From contig JAJFZO010000609.1 of assembly GCA_021397835.1 (NCBI GenBank), positions 9,736,001 through 9,800,000 of the forward strand: a stretch of DNA of 64,000 bases, read 5' to 3'. How positions within the stretch are numbered: position 1 is the stretch's first letter; every line of letters starts with the position of its first letter. The notes under the pieces are model-generated. The model did not search any database. It saw nothing but the letters and a program-made list of their open reading frames with translations, and had not been told where the DNA came from. The position numbers were made by a program, and so were the translations under genes. The DNA is from Moringa oleifera. Taxonomy: Eukaryota; Streptophyta; Magnoliopsida; Brassicales; Moringaceae. Positions 23,801 through 35,178 of this stretch are shown one piece after another.

Positions 23801-24993
23801 GGGACATTTTCTTCTACTTCCTCTGAATTCTGTGGTTTTAATTGTTCTTTAGCCGATGCCTCTGCTTCCTCCCTCTCATCTAGAAATGCAGCAATATCCT
23901 CATTCTCACGGAAGGCCAGCACAAAGGGATTTGTTGCAACATGGACAACACCTTGACTGACTTGTGTATCAAATTTCACATTATCTTCATCTTTCTTCAT
24001 TGTCAAGGTTACTTGTCCCCTCGTGATTCGTAGCACCCGGACACTGACTTCTTGGCCAACCTGCAGTGAAGAGGCCCCCATCATGCTTCCAAGTCCATCA
24101 TCAGATTCCTCTGACGTGGGCAGGAATCCTTCCTCTCCCTCGGGTAGAGATATAAAAGCACCAGACCTTGTTAAATTTTTGACTGTCCCCTCAAGGTCCT
24201 GCCCCTTGACAAACTTTGAACTTTTCATCTCCTCCTTTCTCTTTCCAGGCTTCAAAGTATTCCTCCTCGGAGGCCTTGGCTTATCACTGCTTGTTGGACC
24301 ATCTTTTCTCTGCTGGACCTTAGTGACATCATCACTATCACGCATAGTAAGGGAAATACGCCCAGTCTCAGTGTTTGCTTCAACTAATCTTACCTTCACC
24401 TCTTGTCCAATAGAAACTACAGTTCCAACATCCTTAACAAAGCTATCACTCAACCTGGAAACATGCACTAGGCCATCTGTGAAAGCTCCAAAATCAACAA
24501 AAGCACCAAATGGCTGGATGGACCGTACTTTCCCAGTAAATGTGGCACCAGGAACTAGTTCCTCATTTTTGACAGGTGGCATTTCAGTTTTCCTACCTGG
24601 TCTTGTTCGTTTTGATTGAACCGTAGTGGAACTGCCACCTGATTCAGAGGAGGATTTTTCATTTGTTTCGACAGCATTGGATGGAATTTCAGAAGTGCCA
24701 CCAGAATCTTCATCTGCCACAGGTGAATTTGGTTCCTCCACTGCTACATCAGTCCCTGTGGCTGACAATATATAGGTTCCACATTTACGATTTAACAAAC
24801 TCCCCCTTCTGTATTGTGGAAACACCCTAACAGAGGAAGAAAGAGGTAGGACAAATATCTGAGATGGTAATACATGTTTTCTGGGTTTGCTTGAAAAACA
24901 GCATCTTGTCAAAGAAGTATTCTTCTTGAATGTAAAGGCAGCTCCAGGAATGAGTGAAACATTGCTTACAGAACATGGAATAACAGGTGTCAT
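20833..24993 (-). CDS. PETS: Polyprotein of EF-Ts, chloroplastic (PETs; S1-S1-EFTs-EFTs)
   Basis: Coding exons on the minus strand: 23235-24993, 22715-22792 (acceptor uncertain; 22786 also works), 21803-22514, 20833-21469. They join to 1061 aa. A Ser/Arg-rich plastid transit peptide begins MTPVIPCS. Two S1 RNA-binding domains follow at about 145-222 ([20 protein letters not shown]) and 255-335. A long acidic linker comes next, then two EF-Ts domains at about 616-820 and 855-1050. Each EF-Ts opens [16 protein letters not shown] and contains [10 protein letters not shown]-Ts reloads EF-Tu with GTP in plastid translation; the S1 part corresponds to ribosomal protein PSRP-7. I start at the ATG at 24993; the frame is also open to a TTG at 25017. 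It is the EMB2726-type gene of plants, essential for embryos in Arabidopsis. Confidence 0.95.
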
Positions 24994-27160
24994 GTTGACT
25001 TCACTTGAAACTATCAAAGTATAGCCAGCAGCTAAATTAGCTTTTCATTTCTATCCTCACCTGCACAAGTTACAAGAAGATTAACTATAATTTCCCCGAG
25101 ATTGCAAAGGTCACAAGATGCCTAGGTATTACTGATGACTGATCATGATGCATAATGTCCATTTATATCTATATCTCTAAGAACGAGATGGCAAGCGACG
25201 CTTCACAAACAAAACACTTTAGTACTGGTCTGCAGCTACATAATGAAGTACGCCCCACAAATCACCTTCATGTCCAGTCAAGAACTGTGATGGAACCATA
25301 ACTTATTACATGGATATAGGACTGTTATTGTTATTGAAAGACAGAGACATTGATTACATCTTGATTCATATAAGTGGGCCTTGCTTTCTTGAGCTTCAGA
25401 ATTCAATTTCAGGCCTAAAAGTTGTTTCCACACCACAGAATGAACACTGAAGCATTTTTACAGAGGCTTCCATGTATTTAATAATCAAACATCAAGTTAC
25501 AAACTTTCAGATACTGTCCATCAGACCAGATCCCCTCAATGGGTCATCAAGTCTAATAAGGCTACATAGCCCTTAAGTCCAGAAATTATTATTATGCATA
25601 CAACATCTTGAAACTAGTCAGATATTGGTAAGTCACTTTCACTCCAATATGAAAATAGTAGAATTTGTTCTCCTGATGACAGCTAAGAACTAAAAAATGA
25701 AAAATAAAAGAAATTTGTTTGACCTGGGCACCATGCAGTTAAGACCTCAGAGAAAACCACATGAAACATATCCTGTATAACTATGCCAAAAATGAGTTCT
25801 ATGAACTTGTGGAAACCCAAATATACAGCATGACATGTTGGCTGTGATAAATATGAACCATTGAAGAATATAAAACAAATCAGAAGTGTCAGGCCTACTT
25901 CATTTTCCAAATCTCCATCCCCTTCAGCTATAAAGAGTTGTTAGCATTTTTTTGTTCCCTTTTTAGAGCCAGCAAAGGAGTTGCAAGCAATAAATCTCAA
26001 TAAAATTCAGCTAAAACAGACACTGCAGAATAAGACACTATGGTCACAACTATATTCAGTCAAAAGTATACAACTTTATGCTTAATTCAGTACCAATGCA
26101 TACAAATACTCTGCCTCAGAAAGAAAAATACAAAATAAAAGAAGAAGAAAAAAGAAATAAAGGAAACAATTCTATGAACTAGCAAATGCCATTATCTTTA
26201 AGTGAAAAAGTAGCAGAGAAACAAGTAGTTTATTTCAAGTGCACACCAAAGTGGAATAAGCTAAACATAATCATCCCATTTCTAACTTCACAGAGCATAT
26301 GAGTTAATTCCCACACAATTTATGAACCTTTGAAATTTTTTTCCTCTGAACAAATGAACTCACTGTCACAATTATTTCAAAGTGCATTTCAAATTATTTT
26401 ACACCAAAGGCAAACAAGTTCAATTCTCAGTCCATGCAACCAAAGAGCTTATCCATGTGAACTGACCTTGCTGCCTTACAGGGAACAGAATGTCACAGAG
26501 CAGCAAAATGGCAACGCAGCTTGCTCTGCCAATTCGATAACCAGCAAAACAAAATTCATTCCAATGATGAGCACAATAATTGAAAACCCTTTCTTGCTTC
26601 TCTTAGAATCAACATAAGCTCATAAACTTACTATGAACAAGCCCAAAAGAACAGTAACAGTCCAGAAAACAAATACCATTAATAACCCACTGAAACTAGC
26701 AGAAAATAATCAAAACCAGCATAAGTTAACAACAATCCAATACCGGCATGCAACCAGAACAGGCAGAGCAGAGAGAAAAACACTGACCCATTAGCATATA
26801 ATTACAGAGCAAACCAGTACCTTTTGTGGTTTCCAGTTAGCTACACTTCCGAAGAAAGTTAGTCATAAACTATAAATTACCAAAACCCAAAAGAATTTTT
26901 TTTTTTTTTTCCTTTTCTTCTTTGGTATATAGTGAACCAAACTTATTGTGCGTTGATGATAGAATCTATTCACGAAGGGAAGGAAATGAAGGGTGGGGCT
27001 TCAAATCCTTATCTTGTGAACTTACTCCCTGCTTTCTCCGTGGATAGAAAATCCTCTGACGCTTATTCGGCTCGGCTGATGTTATGAGCCTTGGCTTAAA
27101 GGAAACAAAATCATTGTTCAGTTTGAGTCGGCTTAGCAAAGCCAAGCCGATTAGATTAAG
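24994..27160 (-). other. Predicted 5' UTR and 5' UTR intron of PETs
   Basis: On the minus strand a good acceptor (TTGTGCAG) ends at 25061, leaving a leader segment 24994-25060. A donor (CACAAAAG then GTACTG) occurs at about 26820, so an intron of about 1.76 kb and a leader exon near 26821-26950 are plausible. ORFs inside this stretch, such as 26330-26617, look random. Confidence 0.4.
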
Positions 27161-27168
27161 CTCCTTTT

Positions 27169-27271
27169 GTGGGCCCACCATTATTTAAAAAATATACGGG
27201 CCGGCCCACGGTCTTGATTTTCCACAGGCTAGGACCTTCTTAAGCAGAATTATTGGGCCGGATTAGGCCCA
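27169..27271 (-). promoter_or_regulatory. Site II (TGGGCC/GGCCCA) promoter cluster of PETs
   Basis: The perfect palindrome GTGGGCCCAC lies at 27169-27178. GGCCCAC lies near 27203, TGGGCC at 27254-27259 and GGCCCA at 27266-27271. Site II elements are typical of plant genes for cytosolic and organellar translation, which fits PETs. The cluster lies about 200-350 bp upstream of the predicted leader exon. Confidence 0.55.
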
Positions 27272-27279
27272 TTTAATAG

Positions 27280-29330
27280 TAACCGAGACAAGAAACAAGA
27301 ATCTCATATTACCCAATCAAACATGGGGCTCTGAAATTTGGTGGAATTATCAAAATTTCAGCTCTTAATACTTTGTCCAAAATAAATAAAATACTATACA
27401 TCTATTTTAACAATTCTATAGTCTCTTGGATTTAATTTATTTATTTTAAAATTTTATATTAGTATTTTTAAATAATTTGAATTAATTAAACACATTAAAT
27501 TGGGTTTAAATCTTTAATAAACTAATTATCTATTGAAATTTTTTACTATAAAATTGTTAAAGAAGTTCACCATTGGGTCAACATCACAACATCTAGCAAA
27601 ATTAAAATAACTAAAAAGAAATGGTAAACTGTACATTATTAATTTTCGAAATGGTACAATATTTACATCAAAAAAATGTATCACAATCCATTATGCCGAT
27701 TTTTTTATAATAAAAATTTAATTTAATATGTTTATATAAAAATAATTAATAAATAAGTTATGATAATTTACTTTATTAAATTTTTAAATATATGATAATA
27801 TTTAAAACAATTAACAAAAAGTTAAATTAATATAAAATTATGATCCGTCAAAACTGTCTAACTCTCAAGTTCTCGAAAAACTTTATGTAACTAAAATGAA
27901 ATCCGATACATATAGCTAGGCAAGCTAGGATTAGCTTCTGTAACACATAATTAATCACAACGATCTTGTATGATCTCTAGGCGATTTCGGGTTCTTTTTC
28001 CCATTAAAATATAAGGAAAATTAAGTGAAAGTAGTCCAATATTATCCTCTTTATTTGATGACGTCTCTATATAATTAAGAGGATCAACCAAGAACCTTTG
28101 TGGCAGACCGAAAAAGCCATAAAAGAGATGAGCTTAATTACATATAAAAGATTCGATAACAAAGCCACATGCATGCATGCAAGCTCCCTTTTATACCCTA
28201 AAATCTCTATAGATTCATCGAAACTCAAAACTTCTTCTTCTTACTTATTAATTTAATCATCCGTGTGATCTCATCACACCTTTGAAAGTTAGAGGACATT
28301 AATCTTAGATATATGAGGATCATCTGATGACTGTTCATGATTATAATTTTATTTTTTAAAAAATTAATATCAACTTAAATCAACGGAAGATCTTCATCGG
28401 TTAATCTTTCTTGTAAATCTCTATGAATGGAGGGTTTGCTGAGTTATTTTGTGAGACAAAGGAACCTTCATGGACAGATTCTTGATCTCTCTATTCTGTA
28501 ATGGCAGAAACAAAGATTTTTATAATCTGGTCCACGTGGGAGGGTTACATATAATAGTAGGGCTTTGTCCCAACAACTCAGAGCAAGGTGATGGATTGGG
28601 TTAGATGAGAATCCAAATCTGATTATACTTTTTATTAATCAAATGATTTTGTGTAGCTCTCCCGGGTTATGAGAACGAGAAATTATTATGTTGGGAGACC
28701 ATATCATGTCGATCATACACGCAATCAATAATCATTAATTATTTATGTAATTATCTAGTTAATCCATGTAAATAAATGTTTAGTCCGTAAACTCTAATAG
28801 CTATAGATCTTATATATATATATATACAAGATAATGATTGTGGGAAGAAAGATTGTTCATTGACCATACCACCAAAAAAAGAAAAACCATGAAATTAAAG
28901 ATTATTTATTAATTTAAGTTTGTGCTAAATTTTTTAATAAAGAATTTAAAATATATTTTATAATTTAAAAATAAATAAAAATTATTTTAAATTATCATAT
29001 ATAATAATATTTTTGGGAAGCTCAGTACAACTTGAAATAACTAAAAATTATGATATGAGAACATGATGGATTATGATTTTTAATTTTAGGGTTAGATGTG
29101 AAATTACTTAAAGATCCAATGTAAAAAAAAAAAAAAAACCCAAGTGGGTAATACATGAAAAAATAAAAACTATATATTAGAAGAGTGATAATGGATGGAG
29201 AATTATAAATTTTAAAAAAAAAAATGAAAAATGAAAGAGGTTGGATGGATCATTATTGAAAGTTGATGATTAGGGATGATATACGCTCGATAATGATGGA
29301 GATTTGTTAATCTCCAAATGAACAAAACAT
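27280..29330. other. AT-rich intergenic DNA
   Basis: No ORF of note. Poly-A, poly-T and (TA)n stretches are frequent (for example 28810-28826). A G-box-like CCACGTGG lies at 28532-28539, about 5.1 kb upstream of the SPEAR gene. No transposon ends or RNA gene are recognised. Confidence 0.5.
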
Positions 29331-29339
29331 GAGAAAGCA

Positions 29340-29680
29340 TATCCAAGATAGATCATAAGAGCACTAGGGATGTTGGTTTGGCTGAGTGGCAGATATCAAA
29401 GGGATAGGAGACACAAAGGACCACATGCATTAATAGTGCCACCATTTTCCAACTGGACTGGGAACGCCATGCCCACATGTGGCTCAGGAGCTCCCTCTCT
29501 CTCTCTGTCTCTCTGCAGTTTCCAAGGTCATGGACACTTGGCTGGGAGGTATTAAAATAAGGAGAGAAAATCTTCTTCTTCTTCTTCCTAAGCTAAGCCT
29601 TAAAGAGATCTAAGCAAGACTGGCTGCAGATTCAATCATGGAGGTTTGTTTAAGGCCTAAACTAGTGTCATTTTAGTACA
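29340..29680 (+). promoter_or_regulatory. GC-richer island resembling a promoter and leader of an unrecognised transcript
   Basis: Within otherwise AT-rich DNA this segment has a (CT)n patch (29490-29516), a TATA-like TATTAAAATA (29550-29559) and a CTTCTTCTTCTTCTTCC pyrimidine patch typical of plant leaders. An ATG at 29638 follows, with a 12-codon ORF (MEVCLRPKLVSF) ending 29676. A donor-like GGTTTG overlaps that ATG codon's 3' side. It could be a noncoding or miRNA primary transcript, or a distant 5' exon. I found no known miRNA sequence in it. Confidence 0.25.
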
Positions 29681-29689
29681 CATTTTAAT

Positions 29690-32663
29690 AATGGGTGGAC
29701 CAAGAGGCATTAGCTGTTCAAAGGTTTTGATACCCAAATAAGGGTTTCCACACATGCACATAATCTTATTGATTTTTTCTTTGGTTGTAAATAGTAGCTT
29801 AATTATTTTTGAGATTGCATATTGCAATCTAGCTACATCATACATTTTTAAATTGTTTTAAAAGATGAACTAAATATAAAACATAAAAGCAGCCTTTTTC
29901 ACATCTTTTGTATCTTACCAAATTATATATATAGACCCTTTTCCATTTATAATAATAAAAAAATCAAAACATTGATCTTCAATCCTTTATTAATAGAAAA
30001 TATTTATAAATTAAGATAATGTCAAATCTATAATAAATTTTTACGTATTCTATTTCATAAAAATGCTGATAAAAAAGGGTTGAATTTTTTTTTAAAAAAA
30101 ATCTATCTGTCAATATAATCAATATTACATATATAATCACACGATTATGTACTCTTTATATATTTGATTTTTAAAATTTAAATTACATAAACCATAAAAA
30201 AACATTAATTTTTATAAAGCAAAGATTACATGGTACCAGATGACGTGATATATAATTAGATCAATCTTTTAAAAGAATCTCGATCTCCGATTTTCTTTTA
30301 TGACATCCTTTTGTTTAAGATTCTTCTTAATTGTAAAGCAATTAGGGGATAGAACCACAACAAATTAAAGGAAATAAAATATAATAAAACCTTAGTCCAT
30401 TGCATAGGTATTATAATAATCGGAACATTAATTATATGCAAATCCCCGTGTACATACATGAATAATCAAACACAAAGAATCTATTAAAATATACAATTGA
30501 GGTTGATTTGCTGGTGCATGCAGTTGGATCACTAATTAATGAATTTTTAAATATCGGGTTGCTTTTTAAAAAAAAAAAAATTAATTAGGGTTCATATAAG
30601 ATAATAAACAGCGTCTTCTTAGGGATTATATTGCTTGGCAAATCAGGCTGTGTAAGTTTGCATGTGGCCGCAATCTATAGTAGATATGATATATTCTCTA
30701 CATCTCTCTCCACTAAACTTTGTCTTAAAAAAGAATTAATTTCGTGTTAATTTTATATCTTATGTACTATTTTATTATTTCTTAACCACATCACTAATCA
30801 AATCCACCTAATCAACATAATTAATTAGTCTGATGTAATTACTTTTACCCGAATGTACCTATGTGGGGTAATTAATTAAGAGGTTAATCAAGCTAATTAA
30901 TTTTAAATTTTTTATAAAATTTAATCAATTTTTCAAATGGGCGCCTCTTGTTTATCTCAATTTTCTAATTACAAGTATGACCATGCACGTTAATTATTAA
31001 ACCAAATGATGTTAATTTATGTAAAAGAGGAAGAATATATATATCCATATATATAACTAATTAAATGGAAACATGTGGACTACTAGTAGTAGTTTATCCT
31101 TCTTAATCACATTGCTTCGCTTTCACATTAACGTGGAGAATAATATGTGATTTAAGATTAAGAAAGCTCGAAGCCACGGTTTTATGTATTATTTCATTTA
31201 CAAATAAGTCACGGATTTAATAATTTATTTTAAAAATAATTATATTATTCCCAATAAACTACAACATTTTCAAGCCTCGGTAGACGAAAAGAAATGCAAA
31301 CAAGCAAGCAATTGTTGGATTTATACGAGACAATGTGATTTGAGTCATTATTTTAGGGTTTTTTAGTGGGATATCATCTCTAGGGTTTGTTGTTGATTTA
31401 AAACATTGATAATTAATTAGTATTGAGAAAAATATTAGTTATTTTGAGTGCCTATATAATTAGTGATAGGTGCTATAATTTGACTAAAGAATCGATGCCC
31501 TATTGACTTAATTAAGCTTCCTATGTCTAAAAGAAAAAAATCCCTACATTTTATTTCGATTGTATATTGCTATTTCGCAAACCCCTACTCTTAGCATGAA
31601 GCTCATCTCGTAGGATCTGAAATTTTCAGAATGCATGGATGGGTTTTTGGATTTTTTTAATTTTAAACAATAAAAATAAATTTAAAATTTGAATTAAATT
31701 TTAAGTTAATTATGTTTTATTTATATTTTAAATTAAAATTTATTTAAAAAATTATAGTTATTTAACATTTATATTTTTGCTACATTCTCAATATAAGAGT
31801 TTTGTTTATGATTTTTATTATTATTATTAATAATTTTATGTGTATACGTAATATATATATATATTTATTTATATAATTACCTTAACATTTTTTAAATACT
31901 ATCAAAATAATTAAAATTAAGAATATACTTAGGAAATTGAATTTTCAATGTTTAAATTAAAAATATGTAGGAAATTTTTTACATAGATATATATTTTAGA
32001 AAAACTAATTAATATAATAAAAAAAATAAGTTAGATTTGGGCACTTATATAATAATATATTTCAAAAAAAAAAAAAAACTAAAGGGAGGTTTTATTTGGA
32101 TAAGGTGGAGGCTTGGTAACCAAGTACGTTGCATAGTAAAAACTTCTTTAGTGGGCTCTTGAAGACCTATTTAATATTTAATGGAATAATTAACTTTAGT
32201 GACTTGGAAGGGTTAGGTACGTAATTTAATATTATAATATATGAAACCTAATTACTTTATGATAATATTTTAATATTAATGATTTATTAAATTCCCCAAC
32301 AAAATGACACATACTATAGGAAACATTAATAAGGTTTGTTTGGTAATTGTATGAGTTCACATGCCTGTGTAAGAAAAATTGGAGGGATTCTCACTTTCCA
32401 CCACATACCAACTCATAAAATATGACCCCACAAATCATGCGTCAAACAGCTCGATTAGATTATATGATCTTCAATTCCTCTTTTCAAATTAATTAACCCT
32501 AATTTACTATTATTTTTTTTCAAAAAAATTGATTTTATTCCCAATTTCTTTCATATATTTTGCTTTAAATGGTTTTTTTCCTATTTATTTAATGGAGCAT
32601 GCAATTTAATGAAAATTAATAAAATTAGGGTTTATTTTGGATATAATGAGTCAGAGATTTTAA

Positions 32664-32700
<37 letters not shown>

Positions 32701-33480
32701 CTTAGGGTTTGGTCCCAGAAAAGAGAATCCCTGTGAAGCTGCAACAGGATTTCTAGAATCTATAATTTAAATGTGATTTGGTCTTAACCTTATTATAATG
32801 TTGTTTGTTTTTTAATTAATTTATTAAAAGCTTTGCCTTTCTTAATAAGTTGCTTATGGAATTTTTACAGCTGTTGGCCTTTTAGGGCATTGTGATCACC
32901 TCAAAATATTTGATTATGGAACTCAAAACCCACATGCTAATGGGCCCCATCTCTCTCCCATTTAAAAAATAAAAAAAAACTTTTTTCCATCAGAAAGGGA
33001 GAATATACTATAATTTATTTTTTTATTACATTAATAAATGAAAAATTAGAGGAAAATATTATTATTTATACATATATATTAAATTTATGTATTTATATTT
33101 TTGAAAATAACAGGAGGAAGTGATGTATATACTGTAGATGGACGCGCTAGGATGGCGTGTGGGGTGAGATTGCAGGGGGGGGGGGGGGGAGAGAGAGAGA
33201 ATATTATAAGAGAATAAATCGGAGACAATCGCTTTCAAGGTGCAGACTTGAAAGTCTATAACTAAAGGGGAAAGATTTAAATAATAATTAATAATTATTG
33301 CTATGTTGTATTTTTTTAATAATATAGTTTTTTTATATTTATTTATACAGCTTCTCAAAATGAGGCAAAAGAGGTGGGGGAAGAGAGCATAAAATCTATG
33401 TATATATATCTATTAAATCTGTACAAAATCGATCCAGCGATGCAATAATTACTGGGCTGCAACCTGCTTAAAAAGGTCAT
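29690..33480. other. AT-rich intergenic DNA with microsatellites
   Basis: No coding signal. There is an (AT)n run at 32662-32686 followed by a T tract to about 32700, and poly-A stretches throughout. Possible distant regulatory DNA of the SPEAR gene cannot be judged from one sequence. Confidence 0.5.
33175..33200 (+). repeat. G-homopolymer plus (GA)n
   Basis: About 15 G in a row are followed by a GA dinucleotide repeat, roughly 470 bp upstream of the SPEAR start codon. The length is likely unstable and may be a sequencing artefact. Confidence 0.7.
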
Positions 33481-33572
33481 TAGAGATCTCTGATTCCTCA
33501 GCAGTTGTTCGCCAGAAAGTTTGCAGTGAGAGAAAAGCTTGGGATTTGCAAAGCATCTCCCTCTTTCTCTCC

Positions 33573-33597
33573 CTTGCTCTCTCTCTCTCTCTCTCTG
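33573..33597 (+). repeat. (CT)n microsatellite in the SPEAR 5' leader
   Basis: A CT run lies about 70-95 bp before the ATG at 33667. A second (TC)n run follows in intron 1 just after 33880. Pyrimidine-rich leaders are common in plants. Confidence 0.7.
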
Positions 33598-33666
33598 TCT
33601 ATATCTCTATTTTCTCCGTTTCTGGTTCTTCTCTTCTATCTTTGAGATATCACAGAAAAAGAGAAG

Positions 33667-35178
33667 ATGGGTAGCAGTTATTTTGGAGAGCCAAACTTGG
33701 GGAACGAAAGAGGAGGGTCCTCAAAGAAAGGCAAGAAGAGCAATTCAGACAAGCCAAAGCAACCTCAGAGAGGCCTCGGTGTTGCTCAATTGGAGAAGAT
33801 CAGATTACATGGTCAAATGGGTTGTAACTATCATCCCTCTCTTCATTCTCCCTATCCTACTAATTTCAATCCGGTAACCCTTTCTCTCTCTCTCTCTCTA
33901 TTTCTAACTTTTATTCTCTGTTGGGTTTCTGGGTGTAATGATCTGTGAGTGGGTGTTGTTGCAGGAGGATATCAGAATGCAAACAGCTTACTCATCAGTA
34001 CCCTCATCGTCCTTCTCTTATTCATCATCGCCGGCAGCACCCTCAGCTTCTTATGGCTTCCAGCCAAGCATGATGGTATGTGAAAAAACTTTTCTTCTTC
34101 TAGTCTCTATAGAACGAGCTTTCAAGATCAATACCCATGATTGATTTCATTTTCTCTTTCACCAGACACTGATGGATGGATCATCAAACACAATCTTTAA
34201 CTCATGATTCTTCGTGTCACACCACTTTGTAGCTGTCACTGAATAAATGATGATTGTAAGCTTGATGTAGGAGAAAACACAACCAGAAAATCTCTGATAT
34301 GATTTTGTCATGTCAATCTTGGTTATCATCATATTATCATGATCACTTCATAGTTTTGAAGGGCATTGTGTCCACCCTATTATGCACAAACATCTCTCTG
34401 AAATTGAAACTTTCTCTTGACTACATGTGAATCTCTATTGGGTTCCTTTCAATTGATCTCTGAAAGTTTTGGTTACCTGCAAAGTGGCCTAAACCCTAGA
34501 TACTTTCTCATCTTTGTTGCAATGAATGATTGCATGACTGAATAAATCAAAACTATAAAGGAAAAGGATGCTAATTAATCCATGGGAATTACCCGGTATT
34601 GCAGATGGGGCTAAATGAAAATGGAACAACAAACATTGGATATGGTGATAATTCCCAGAACACTACAGCAGCAAGGTACTGATGCTTGTCAACCTGAATT
34701 CTTTCAATGATCATAAATTAAGGTTAAATTTTGGATGATCAGCGGCCTATATTATTTATAGTGTTAATTTCTAATTTCTTCTTGAGGAGTTTGCTTAATT
34801 TAGATTATGATGTGATCTTAATCGTGGATGATTACTTTGTTACAGTTGGAACCCAGGCCATGGCATCTTAGAGACCCAACATTTTTCACAACCAAGCACC
34901 AGACACCTTCTCAGTCTACACATCGAGGTTCTTATCTAGTTTCATCATATAGCATTAATTATTGCTTGATATATGTAGATAGTGCTTAATTTGATGCTAA
35001 CCTACCATTTTTTTTTTTGGTTTGGTTTTCTGTGATTATTCATGTTGTATAGGACTCGAAGAGCAAGAAACATCGGAGCAACTCAATGGGGTCAAGCAGT
35101 CAGAATTCTGAATCGAGTGACACTCAAGAACTAGATTTGGAGCTCAGACTGTCCCTTAAATCATTCGGGCATGGCTAA
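33667..35178 (+). CDS. SPEAR3: SPEAR/TIE-family transcriptional repressor (SPL motif plus C-terminal EAR)
   Basis: Five exons: 33667-33873, 33965-34075, 34605-34675, 34846-34927, 35053-35178, joining to 198 aa. A Lys-rich basic stretch (residues 20-33) precedes the SPL motif QRGLGVAQLEKIRLHGQ (34-50), characteristic of SPOROCYTELESS/NOZZLE-like proteins. The last exon carries a classic EAR motif, LDLELRLSL (184-192), close to the C-terminus. Known relatives (TIE1 to TIE4) bridge TCP factors to TOPLESS co-repressors in the nucleus to control leaf development and branching. The SPEAR3/TIE1 assignment rests on remembered synteny with METTL5 and CKL4; family membership is firm, the orthologue is less so. 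Confidence 0.9.

Noticed and set aside
24023..24619. 198-codon plus-strand ORF over PETs
   Set aside because: It is antisense to the S1 domains, whose sense translation is conserved.
26966..27181. 71-codon minus-strand ORF at the PETs promoter
   Set aside because: It overlaps the site II cluster and leader region, and resembles no family.
29376..29392. TGGCTGAGTGG, a tRNA A-box look-alike
   Set aside because: No B box (GGTTCGA-type) and no cloverleaf arms follow within 100 bp, so this is not a tRNA gene.
29340..29640. Search for known miRNA sequences (miR171*, miR390 and miR482-like strings)
   Set aside because: Only partial matches of 8-10 bases were seen and no complementary arm was found nearby.
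33539..33877. 112-codon ORF overlapping the SPEAR start
   Set aside because: It is in another frame; the SPL motif is read from the ATG at 33667.
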